From positions 1 through 18,874 of the forward strand of contig JBMFOT010000064.1 in assembly GCA_049969495.1 (NCBI GenBank): DNA of 18,874 nt, given 5' to 3'. Each line of letters opens with the position of its first letter. Position 1 is the first letter of the stretch. Under the pieces are notes generated by a model. That model was given only the letters and a program-made list of their open reading frames with translations. It had not been told where the DNA came from and searched no databases. Below, one piece after another: positions 1 to 6,014 of this stretch. The translations under genes and the position numbers were made by a program. The DNA is from HRBIN16 sp049969495 (GTDB lineage: Bacteria > Armatimonadota > HRBIN16).

Positions 1-84
1 GACCATTTTGGACGTGCTTCGTGGAAGGAAGCGCATGTGATGCTTGCCGCTGCTATGATTGCTGGTATCGGTTTCCGACTCTAA
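1..84 (+). CDS. C-terminal end of an unidentified protein (partial)
   Basis: Frame 1 is open from the left edge and ends with TAA at 82-84, giving the last 27 residues of a protein that begins outside the window. The piece ends in a small-residue, hydrophobic stretch (MLAAAMIAGIGFRL). That could be a last beta strand of an outer-membrane protein or a hydrophobic helix. I do not recognise a family. The reading frame is short enough that it could be chance, so confidence is low. Confidence 0.35.
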   Translation, partial: DHFGRASWKEAHVMLAAAMIAGIGFRL

Positions 85-232
85 GGCGACTGGTCGTCTT
101 CGCACTCACAGCCGTACGTGTATGTGACCTGCTTGGTACTCTTTCGCGACCGTTGCATCAGGAGAAACCCGCGTAGGTTTTGTCAAGGTTTCAAATGGCA
201 TGATTTGCTACCATCTGAGCAATTCGCTTCTC

Positions 233-261
233 TTGAAGTACTTGCCGATATCTGCTATAGT
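233..261 (+). promoter_or_regulatory. Sigma-70-like promoter upstream of the truncated SIMPL gene
   Basis: TTGAAG (233-238) and TATAGT (256-261) are separated by exactly 17 bp. The -10 matches the consensus at five of six positions and the -35 at four of six. Transcription would start near 268, about 50 nt before the ATG at 319. This placement fits the downstream start and argues against the longer open frame that begins at 118. Confidence 0.5.
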
Positions 262-318
262 AAGCAAGGAGATCAACCCCTTCCATTGCTTTCCAACGGA
301 GGAGTCAGGAGGCACACG

Positions 319-657
319 ATGAGGCACACATTCATACTGACACTGGGCATTGCCCTTCTGCTCGGCGTCATCCAGCAGCCCTCTTTCCCCCAGACGGGCA
401 CGCCGATCACCGCATCTGCGGTAGGCGAGGCAACAGCTTCACCAGACCGCGTCATCGTCTACTTCACCCTGTATGGGCAGGGGCAGACCCTCGTCGAAGC
501 ACGTCAGGCGGTACGCAACCTTCTGCAACAGGTCACGGCGCGACTGGCTTCCTTTGGCGTAGACAAGCGGTTGCTGAAAGAGGAGGTGCTCAAACCCTCC
601 GCGCCAGCGCAACCAGAGAGCGCGATTACCCTGCTAAGCCAGCCGCACAGAAGGTAG
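319..657 (+). pseudogene. Secreted SIMPL-domain (DUF541) protein, C-terminally truncated
   Basis: The ATG at 319 lies just after an AGGAGG ribosome site, so it is preferred over the in-frame ATG at 118, which precedes the promoter. The product has 112 residues. Residues 1-24 look like a signal peptide (MRHTFILTLGIALLLG followed by polar residues). Residues 28-90 match the start of the SIMPL/DUF541 fold: ITASAVGEATASPDRVIVYF, then a helix with repeated LLQQVTARLASFGV. SIMPL proteins are usually about 220-250 residues. Here the domain stops about halfway, after residue 90, with a short unrelated tail ending at TAG 655-657. I could not find the missing half in the other frames downstream, so this looks like a deletion rather than a simple frameshift. 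It would act in the periplasm or at the cell surface if made. The family identification is from pattern memory. Confidence 0.6.
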
Positions 658-756
658 ATGGGGGGTAGAGAGTTGCTCCATCTCACCGGAAAGCAGTATA
701 CTGTTGGTAGGGAAAGCACCGGGAATACCATCCGAACGGGAGGCGATCGTCCCTGA
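658..756 (+). pseudogene. 32-codon FHA-like remnant between the SIMPL gene and the methyltransferase
   Basis: An ATG directly follows the TAG of the SIMPL fragment and opens a 32-codon frame ending at TGA 754-756. That stop overlaps the next gene's ATG as TGATG. The peptide contains LTGKQYTVGRESTGNTIRT, which resembles the first two strands of a forkhead-associated domain (G-x-YTVGR-x-x-x-N-x-I). It stops before the conserved SRxHA part. It may be the stump of an FHA protein whose remainder was deleted, or chance. A candidate methyltransferase promoter overlaps the same bases. No clear ribosome site of its own is visible. Confidence 0.25.
673..702 (+). promoter_or_regulatory. Candidate promoter for the HEAT-methyltransferase gene
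   Basis: TTGCTC (673-678) and TATACT (697-702) are spaced by 18 bp. The -10 box is good (five of six) and the -35 weak (three of six). Transcription would begin near 709, giving a leader of roughly 45 nt before the ATG at 756. Confidence 0.3.
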
Positions 757-2114
757 TGAGTGCGCTTCCGCTGGAGTTAGCACACCATTTGGAAAGCAAT
801 GCGATCATAGAGCAGCTAGAGCAGCTGGGGAAGCTGCCTGCAGACACAGACCCGGCTCCGCTGATGCAGCTGGCACAGCATTCTCATCCCAAAGTGCGTA
901 CCGCGGCCGCGAAGAACCTTGCCAAGCTGGAGAATCTGTCTTTGCTTCCCTTCCTCGTAGAATGCGCCCAAAAAGAACCGAACACCATGGCTCGCCGTGA
1001 GTTCGTCTCGGCTATAGGGCGGCTGCGTCATCCCTCGGTGATACCGCACCTAATCACTTTTTTGCAGGATGAAGACCCTAAAGTGGTGCTGCAGGCGATA
1101 AGGGGGCTGCTGTGTTTCCGGCAAAATACCGAGGTGCTTGCCCACTTGCAGTCTTTGCGCCACCATCCCAATGAGCTGATACGTAAGGCGATTATCACCG
1201 AACTAGAGGGACGCCGCGCAGAGCAGGACAGCAAACAGAACCATGTGCACAGTCCTGAGTGGCTGCATAATGTGCTGGTCAATGCCGATGTGCTGGACGT
1301 GCTGGGTCATGTACCTGATGAGTCGATACACCTCACCTTCACCTCGCCGCCATACTACAATGCACGGGACTATACCATCTACCGCAGTTACGAGGAATAT
1401 CTGCAATTTCTAGCACGGGTGTTTACCGAGGTGCACCGTATTACCAAGGAAGGGCGTTTCTTTGTATTGAACACATCGCCCGTTCTCGTACCACGTATGA
1501 GCAGGCAGCACTCCAGCACACGCTATCTGATCCCCTTTGACATTCATCCTTTGATTACCAAAATCGGGTTCGATTTCATCGACGACATCATCTGGGTAAA
1601 GCCCGAACCCAGTGCGAAGAACCGTAATGGAGGATTCTACCAGCACCGCAAGCCGCTGGGCTACAAGGCAAACTCCGTAGTGGAGTACGTTATTGTTTAC
1701 CGTAAGCATACCAATAAACTGATTGACTGGAACATGCGTCAGTACGATCCAGAAACAGTAGAGGCTAGCAAGGTGCTGGGTGATTATGAAAAGACCAATG
1801 TCTGGCGAATTGCACCTTCGGCGGACCCCGTCCACCCGGCGGTGTTTCCCGTAGAGCTGGCGACGCGCATCATCGAGCTGTATTCCTATAAGGGCGACCT
1901 GGTGTTTGACCCCTTTGCCGGGCGCGGAACCGTAGGCATTGCTGCCCTGCAAACCGGGCGACACTACTTTCTCGTGGAGCAAGAACCCCAGTATGCTCAC
2001 TACGCGAGAGAGCTGTTGAGCGAGGGCACCCTGTTTGGTGGCAACTCCGTCCAGTTCATGAATCTCGATGAGTTTGTCCGCATCGCAACAGAGCAAGCGA
2101 GGAAAAGCAAGTGA
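756..2114 (+). CDS. HEAT-repeat / DNA methyltransferase fusion (beta-class, N4-cytosine or N6-adenine)
   Basis: This 452-residue protein joins two parts. Residues 30-152 are helical repeats of HEAT type (for example HSHPKVRTAAAKNLAKL, DEDPKVVLQAIRGL, HHPNELIRKAIITELEG). Residues 175-425 are a SAM-dependent DNA methylase domain (N4/N6 family). The catalytic motif IV is TSPPY at 196-200 and the SAM-binding motif I is FDPFAGRGTVG at 384-394. This IV-before-I order defines the beta class. The TSPPY form is common in m4C enzymes but also occurs in m6A enzymes, so the modified base is open. The segment between (KPEPSAKNRNGGF, GYKANSVVEYVIVYRK) is expected to bind target DNA. No restriction nuclease lies alongside, so it looks like an orphan methylase, with regulatory, repair-strand or defence marking roles possible. 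The start overlaps the upstream TGA as TGATG; a GGGAGG lies about 12 nt upstream. Both catalytic motifs are intact. Confidence 0.85.
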   Translation: MSALPLELAHHLESNAIIEQLEQLGKLPADTDPAPLMQLAQHSHPKVRTAAAKNLAKLENLSLLPFLVECAQKEPNTMARREFVSAIGRLRHPSVIPHLITFLQDEDPKVVLQAIRGLLCFRQNTEVLAHLQSLRHHPNELIRKAIITELEGRRAEQDSKQNHVHSPEWLHNVLVNADVLDVLGHVPDESIHLTFTSPPYYNARDYTIYRSYEEYLQFLARVFTEVHRITKEGRFFVLNTSPVLVPRMSRQHSSTRYLIPFDIHPLITKIGFDFIDDIIWVKPEPSAKNRNGGFYQHRKPLGYKANSVVEYVIVYRKHTNKLIDWNMRQYDPETVEASKVLGDYEKTNVWRIAPSADPVHPAVFPVELATRIIELYSYKGDLVFDPFAGRGTVGIAALQTGRHYFLVEQEPQYAHYARELLSEGTLFGGNSVQFMNLDEFVRIATEQARKSK

Positions 2115-2244
2115 CGGTGACTGCAGCGCTCATTGGTAACATGACGCAACTTGGCATCCAGCACAAGCCGGTCGCACGCAAACGGACGGGGACGATACAG
2201 GATTTGCCCGACGGGGTAGGGAAACTATTTTCGCAGAACCTGAT

Positions 2245-2251
2245 GAGGAGG
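2245..2251 (+). promoter_or_regulatory. Ribosome-binding site deciding the MtaB-like start
   Basis: GAGGAGG sits 6 nt before the ATG at 2258. The in-frame codons from 2111 to 2257 have no such site and translate to sequence unlike the family. The gene therefore starts at 2258, leaving a 143-nt spacer after the methyltransferase in which I see no gene or clear terminator. Confidence 0.7.
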
Positions 2252-2257
2252 TTTGTC

Positions 2258-3649
2258 ATGTCGCGTTCCCGCAAACCGGTGACAGAGATGGTCTACTCCT
2301 CGTCCGAGGAGATGATTTTTGGTTCGGCGGCGAAGCCCGTCGCCTGCGGCAGTGGTGTGCTGATTGGCGCGGGGCAAGTCATCCCCGAGGTGAACTTCAC
2401 CCTACCACCCATGGCCATCCGCGAAGAAACCCTGCCCGATGTGCGCCAGCGGTTTCGCGAGATGGTGGAACGCATCCTCACCCGCGCGGTGCAGCAAGGG
2501 CTATCCGCCCTTGTGCTGGAGCTGGAGCACCTGTACGAACTGACCCTGCACCCCGACTGGGGCGCGCTGGTGACGGCGGACATCAAGGCGGTGATGGAGG
2601 AGTTTGGACAGCGTTACGGGCTGCGTTCTGCCCTGCGTGTGACCGTCGCCGACATCCGCGACCAGCAACGCCCCCCTCACATGCGCACGGGCGAGCTGTT
2701 CGCCACCATGTTACAGGCTTTTGAGCGATGTGCGGACGCCGGCGCGGATATCCTTTCCATCGAAAGCACCGGCGGTAAGGAGGTCAACGACCACGCACTG
2801 GTGCAGGGTGACCTGGAGGGCATTGCCTTCGCGCTGGGGGTGTTGGCGCCGCGCGACATGGAATCGTTGTGGGGGGCCATTGTGGACATCGCCCATCGCT
2901 ACAAAGTGGTACCCGGCGGCGATACCGCCTGCGGCTTCGGCAACACCGCGATGCAGCTGGCGCATCAGGGATTGCTGCCCAGGGTGCTGGCGGCTGTCGT
3001 TCGATTAATGACCGTGCCGCGCTCGTTGGTGGCAGTGGAGATGGGCGCAACGGGTCCGCTGAAGGACTGCGGCTACGAGAACCCGGTGATCAAAGCCATT
3101 ACCGGTGTGCCCATTAGCATGGAGGGGAAATCCAGCGCGTGCGCGCATTCCTCCCCGCTTGGCAATATCGCCGCAGCGGTATGTGACCTGTGGAGCAACG
3201 AGTCGGTGCAGGACGTGCGTTTGCTGGGCGGTTACGCACCCGCGGTATTTACCGAAATCCTCGCCTACGATTGCCGACTGATGAACACCGCCCTCCAACA
3301 GGGGCAGGGCAAGAGGCTTCGCGACCTGCTGGTGCTGTCTGACCACCATCGCGACCCGCAGGCGTTGATGCTAGACCTGCGTGTGGTATATGAGGCGGGC
3401 AAGCGCATCGTGCAGGCTGGGGAGGACCACTACGCCCGCACCCTCGCGATGGCGCGCTATGCGACAGAGGAGATACGCCGGGCGGTAAGTGAGGGAAGTA
3501 TTACCCTGGAGCAGCGTGAGCAGCGGTGGCTGGGCATGGTCGAGGATGCGCTCGTCGACCTGCCCGAAGACGCCGACGCACTCCGCCGACGGGTGGATAT
3601 GAATTACAGCTCACTGTACATTCCTGCCGAATACGGGTTGGACACATGA
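2258..3649 (+). CDS. mtaB: MtaB-like methanol:corrinoid methyltransferase
   Basis: The 463-residue product matches the MtaB family in length and in diagnostic stretches: VPGGDTACGFGNTAMQLAHQ (219-238), GPLKDCGYENPVIKAITG (266-283), EGKSSACAHSSPLGN (289-303) and CDLWSNESVQDVRLL (309-323). MtaB is a zinc TIM-barrel enzyme that moves the methyl group of methanol to a corrinoid protein (MtaC). Likely zinc ligands are Glu169, Cys225 and Cys271. The Glu-Cys spacing of 56 equals what I recall for the Methanosarcina enzyme (Glu164, Cys220, Cys269). No corrinoid protein gene is in the window. Homologues occur in bacteria that use methanol or other methylated substrates, so the true substrate is uncertain. 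The stop codon lies exactly where similarity to a URO-D paralogue begins, so the region just after the gene has been rearranged. Confidence in the family is high; confidence in methanol specificity is moderate. Confidence 0.85.
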   Translation: MSRSRKPVTEMVYSSSEEMIFGSAAKPVACGSGVLIGAGQVIPEVNFTLPPMAIREETLPDVRQRFREMVERILTRAVQQGLSALVLELEHLYELTLHPDWGALVTADIKAVMEEFGQRYGLRSALRVTVADIRDQQRPPHMRTGELFATMLQAFERCADAGADILSIESTGGKEVNDHALVQGDLEGIAFALGVLAPRDMESLWGAIVDIAHRYKVVPGGDTACGFGNTAMQLAHQGLLPRVLAAVVRLMTVPRSLVAVEMGATGPLKDCGYENPVIKAITGVPISMEGKSSACAHSSPLGNIAAAVCDLWSNESVQDVRLLGGYAPAVFTEILAYDCRLMNTALQQGQGKRLRDLLVLSDHHRDPQALMLDLRVVYEAGKRIVQAGEDHYARTLAMARYATEEIRRAVSEGSITLEQREQRWLGMVEDALVDLPEDADALRRRVDMNYSSLYIPAEYGLDT

Positions 3650-3998
3650 ACTACCGATGCTGCTGCACTGTGACGGCGATGTGCGGCGGTTCATCCCGTT
3701 ACTCATCGAGGCAGGCTTCGATGCCATCCAGCCTCTGGAGGCGCGAGCAGGCAACGACGTGCGCGAGCTGAAGAGGCTCTACGGCACGCAAATTGTCTTC
3801 TTCGGCAATATCAGCGCGGATGTGATGGCTTACGGAACCGACGAGGAGCTGGAGGAGGAGATACGCACCAAGCTCGCGGTGGCGATGGAGGGCGGCGGCT
3901 ACATGTACCACAGCGACCACTCCATCCCGCCGACGGTCAGCATGGCACGCTACGCGCAGGTGGTGGAACTGGTGCGCAAGTACGGGAGGTATGGATAG
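3645..3998 (+). pseudogene. Headless C-terminal fragment of a URO-D-family methyltransferase
   Basis: From about 3645 the frame reads HELPMLLHCDGDVRRF, matching residues 238-251 of the intact URO-D-like protein at 4897. Similarity then continues to the end (DVRELKRLYG, GGGYMYHSDHSIPP, VRKYGRYG). About 115 residues survive; the N-terminal two thirds are missing. The first ATG (3657) is 8 nt after the mtaB stop and has no visible ribosome site, so independent translation is doubtful. The barrel could not fold without its missing strands. The DNA is similar to the downstream gene but clearly diverged, so it comes from an older paralogue, not a recent copy. The two metal- or substrate-site motifs of this half (HCDGD, YHSDHSIPP) are still intact, suggesting that the loss is fairly recent. 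Confidence 0.75.
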
Positions 3999-4046
3999 TA
4001 TCACTACTCTTTATTTCTACAGTTGGGAACGAACCACGACACAGGG

Positions 4047-4429
4047 TCAAGTTTGGGAAAACATTACCAGGAAATCGGCAGCGCTGACAATGGATATACC
4101 CTGATAGCTGCCCAAAGACAGCAGATGGCGACGGTCTCCCGTAACAATGTAGTCTGCACGCGAGACAACAGCGCACTCTAACACCTTATCATCTGCTGGG
4201 TCAGACGGGATGACCTGAAGGGTGTTTGTAATCGTTACAAGCTGCAGAAAGCTCAAGCCGAGAAGTTCAGCTTCGTCTCAAGCTTCCCGATAAGCTCGTC
4301 CAGCAGCTCCTGGCAGGTCACACCTTCGACAATACCAGCTCGTGCCAATTCCAAACAGCGATATGGCTTACCTCGCCAGCCTATCCCGGCAAGCAAGATA
4401 TTGGTATCAAAGACAGCTACGGCACGCAC
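4047..4429 (-). pseudogene. PIN-domain toxin (COG1569 type), frameshifted
   Basis: On the minus strand a GTG at 4429 overlaps the antitoxin stop by 13 bp and opens a frame reading VRAVAVFDTNILLAGIGWRG, the classic start of a PIN-domain RNase with its first catalytic Asp. It continues through LELARAG and CQELLDELIGKLETKLNFSA to a TGA at 4255-4253. In the neighbouring frame, from 4256 down to 4047, the second half follows: VIPSDPADDKVLECAVVSRADYIVTGDRRHLLSLGSYQG. This carries the later acidic residues (DPADD, TGD). Joined, the halves give about 128 residues, close to a complete toxin. A single indel near 4250-4275 explains the break. As it stands the toxin should be inactive unless ribosomes shift frame or the sequence has an error. 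The partner antitoxin just upstream is intact. Confidence 0.75.
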
Positions 4430-4671
4430 CCTCTATCCTCGTGGATGAGATCGTCAACAAAGGCTTCACGTGCTTCTTCGCTCATGGTGTCCCAATTCAA
4501 GCCTCTCTGAGCACACAGCTGCCTCAGCTGCGACTCTGCATAATCCATCCTCTCCTCCTGTCGGGACCGGGCATCTTGCGCCAACGCCAGCAGGGCTAAC
4601 TTCCTGCGCTCCGGTGGCAGCTGCTTAATCAGCGCCACTACTTGCTCATCCGTAAGTTCCAATGTTGGCAT
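4417..4671 (-). CDS. Small antitoxin-like protein paired with the PIN toxin
   Basis: The ATG at 4671 follows GGAGGTGAT with 8 nt spacing; a GTG at 4680 lies inside that ribosome site and is less likely. The 84-residue product starts MPTLELTDEQVVALIKQLPP and ends in MSEEAREAFVDDLIHEDRG. It is rich in charged helices (RRKLALLALAQDARSRQEER). I recall this arrangement from small genes that sit directly before COG1569 PIN-domain toxins, where the second protein overlaps the first by a few bases. It would neutralise the toxin and possibly repress the operon. It is intact although its toxin is broken, which would leave a harmless orphan antitoxin. The family identity is by pattern and context only. 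Confidence 0.65.
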   Translation of the reverse strand: MPTLELTDEQVVALIKQLPPERRKLALLALAQDARSRQEERMDYAESQLRQLCAQRGLNWDTMSEEAREAFVDDLIHEDRGCVP

Positions 4672-4731
4672 TGTTATCACCTCCGCCTTTTATTGTATCA
4701 CAAGCGTACGTGGAGGGGGACCGAACAGACG

Positions 4732-4852
4732 CCTTCCGGATGCAGCACACGGGGGACAGATCGTCAAAGGGATCAGCCGGAAGGTCCCTGTGAGGGATGA
4801 TACCGCCTGCTTGCACTGGATAAAGGCTGACAGAGAGGACAAACCTCTCTGT
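4732..4852 (+). promoter_or_regulatory. Hairpin-rich leader before the URO-D-like gene
   Basis: Two perfect inverted repeats lie in the 225-bp gap before the gene. The first is CCTTCCGG (4732-4739) with CCGGAAGG (4777-4784), an 8-bp stem around 37 nt. The second is ACAGAGAGG (4830-4838) with CCTCTCTGT (4844-4852), a 9-bp stem with a 5-nt loop. No T tract follows either, so they are not ordinary terminators. I compared them by eye with the cobalamin and SAM riboswitch cores and found no match. They may form a regulatory RNA or be operators. Confidence 0.3.
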
Positions 4853-4896
4853 AATGGCGAAATCGTTAGTAGCACCACACAGGAGGTGTTGCTGCA

Positions 4897-5958
4897 ATGA
4901 CGCCGCGAGAACGTGTGTTGAAAGCACTGCGCCACGAAGAGCCAGACCGCGTACCCGTCCACGATGGCTTATGGGCGGAAACCGTTCGCCGATGGCAGCG
5001 CGAGGGGTTGCCCGCCGAAATCCCCGCAGAAGACTATTTCGGCTACGAGATCGTGGGCATCGGCTTTGACCCCTCACCCATGTTCGAGGTTAAAACGCTG
5101 TACAAGGATGACCATGTGATTGTACAGACCACCCCCTACGGCGGCGTGCGCAAGAACTTCCGCACCTACGCCAGCACGCCCGAGATTATCGACTGGGCGG
5201 TGAAGAGCAAAGAGGACTGGCTACGTATCAAGGAACGCCTGCGTCCGGACTATACCCGTGTGGACTGGGTGTCTCTGCGCCAGCGCTACCAGCAGGCTCG
5301 CTCGGAGAACAAGTGCGTTGTGCTGACCGCGGCCATTGGATACGACCATCTGCAGTCCTACGTGAAGAGCGAAGAGCTGCTGGTTATCATGCATGACGAC
5401 CCCGACTGGTTCCGCGATATGGTGCAGACCCACGCCCTGCTGGTGCTGGAGATGGCGCGGATGATTCTTGATTCGGGCTACCCGTGCGACGCCGGATGGC
5501 TGTTCAACGACATGGGCTACCGCAACGGACCGCTCTTCTCGCCGAAGATGTATCGCGAGTGCATTCTGGAATCGGACAAGATGCTGTGCGACTTCTTCCA
5601 CAGTCGGGGGATGCCGGTCATCTATCACACCGACGGCGACGTGCGCCTGCTTATTCCCGGGCTGATTGAGGCAGGCATCGACTGTCTGCAGCCTCTGGAA
5701 GCGAAGGCGAACATGGACGTGCGCGAGCTGAAGAAGCAGTACGGCGACCGCCTCGCTTTCATGGGCAACATCGACACGCGCAAGATGGCAGACCCCGACC
5801 CCGGCGCGATCGAAGAGGAGATACGCAGCAAGTTCGAGGTAGCCATGAAAGGCGGAGGCTACCTGTATCACAGCGACCATTCCGTGCCGCCCAGCGTGAG
5901 CTTCGAGCAGTACTGTCGCACCATAGACCTGGTGCGCAAATACGGGCAATATGGATAA
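4897..5958 (+). CDS. URO-D-family (uroporphyrinogen decarboxylase-like) corrinoid methyltransferase
   Basis: AGGAGGTG lies 8 nt before the ATG. The 353-residue protein starts MTPRERVLKALRHEEPDRVPV, the usual opening of the URO-D superfamily. Later motifs are YHTDGDVR (243-250), LQPLEAKANMDVRELK (264-279), FMGNID (288-293) and YHSDHSVPPSVS (324-335). It lacks the arginine-rich N-terminal segment that true HemE uses to bind uroporphyrinogen, so haem synthesis is unlikely. Related proteins are MtaA/MtbA-like and other cobalamin-dependent methyltransferases, where His/Cys residues hold zinc and activate a thiol. His244, His325 and His328 are candidate ligands or substrate contacts. The proximity of an MtaB-like gene and a second URO-D fragment suggests a shared C1 or demethylation role, but the substrate cannot be read from the sequence. 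The gene is complete and ends just before a strong terminator. Confidence 0.8.
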   Translation: MTPRERVLKALRHEEPDRVPVHDGLWAETVRRWQREGLPAEIPAEDYFGYEIVGIGFDPSPMFEVKTLYKDDHVIVQTTPYGGVRKNFRTYASTPEIIDWAVKSKEDWLRIKERLRPDYTRVDWVSLRQRYQQARSENKCVVLTAAIGYDHLQSYVKSEELLVIMHDDPDWFRDMVQTHALLVLEMARMILDSGYPCDAGWLFNDMGYRNGPLFSPKMYRECILESDKMLCDFFHSRGMPVIYHTDGDVRLLIPGLIEAGIDCLQPLEAKANMDVRELKKQYGDRLAFMGNIDTRKMADPDPGAIEEEIRSKFEVAMKGGGYLYHSDHSVPPSVSFEQYCRTIDLVRKYGQYG

Positions 5959-5963
5959 AGGTC

Positions 5964-6005
5964 AAGGGGGCGCACATCGGCTCAGACGGAGCCTCGCCCC
6001 CCTTT
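5964..6005. terminator. Bidirectional terminator between convergent genes
   Basis: The outer stem pairs AAGGGGGCG (5964-5972) with the C-run and TT at 5995-6004. Inside it, GGCTC (5979-5983) pairs with GAGCC (5989-5993). A short T run follows on the plus strand (6003-6005), and in the other direction the run is preceded by AAAGG. It lies between the stop codons of the URO-D-like gene (5958) and the aminotransferase (6015), so it can serve both. Confidence 0.75.
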
Positions 6006-6014
6006 ACCCTGGTG

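Noticed and set aside
165..184. Possible terminator stem AAACC/GGTTT after the first partial gene
   Set aside because: Only 5 bp of stem with a weak T tail; not convincing.
118..318. Longer N-terminal extension of the SIMPL frame from an ATG at 118
   Set aside because: It precedes the predicted promoter and has no ribosome site; the ATG at 319 has an AGGAGG and a signal peptide directly after it.
704..1000. Overlapping plus-strand frame inside the start of the methyltransferase
   Set aside because: It is out of frame with the HEAT-methylase gene, its translation is Arg/Ala-rich shadow sequence, and the family motifs are all in the other frame.
1410..2096. Long minus-strand frame of 228 codons inside the methyltransferase
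   Set aside because: It lies wholly opposite a conserved gene and shows no family motif; it is a shadow.
2111..2257. N-terminal extension of MtaB from the GTG at 2111
   Set aside because: The extra 49 residues are not family-like, while a good ribosome site precedes the ATG at 2258.
4700..4896. Cobalamin or SAM riboswitch in the URO-D leader
   Set aside because: By eye I found none of the conserved core motifs of either class; the stems alone are not enough to name a class.
5221..5949. Minus-strand frame of 242 codons opposite the URO-D-like gene
   Set aside because: It is His/Val-rich shadow sequence with no known motif, and the plus frame holds all conserved residues.
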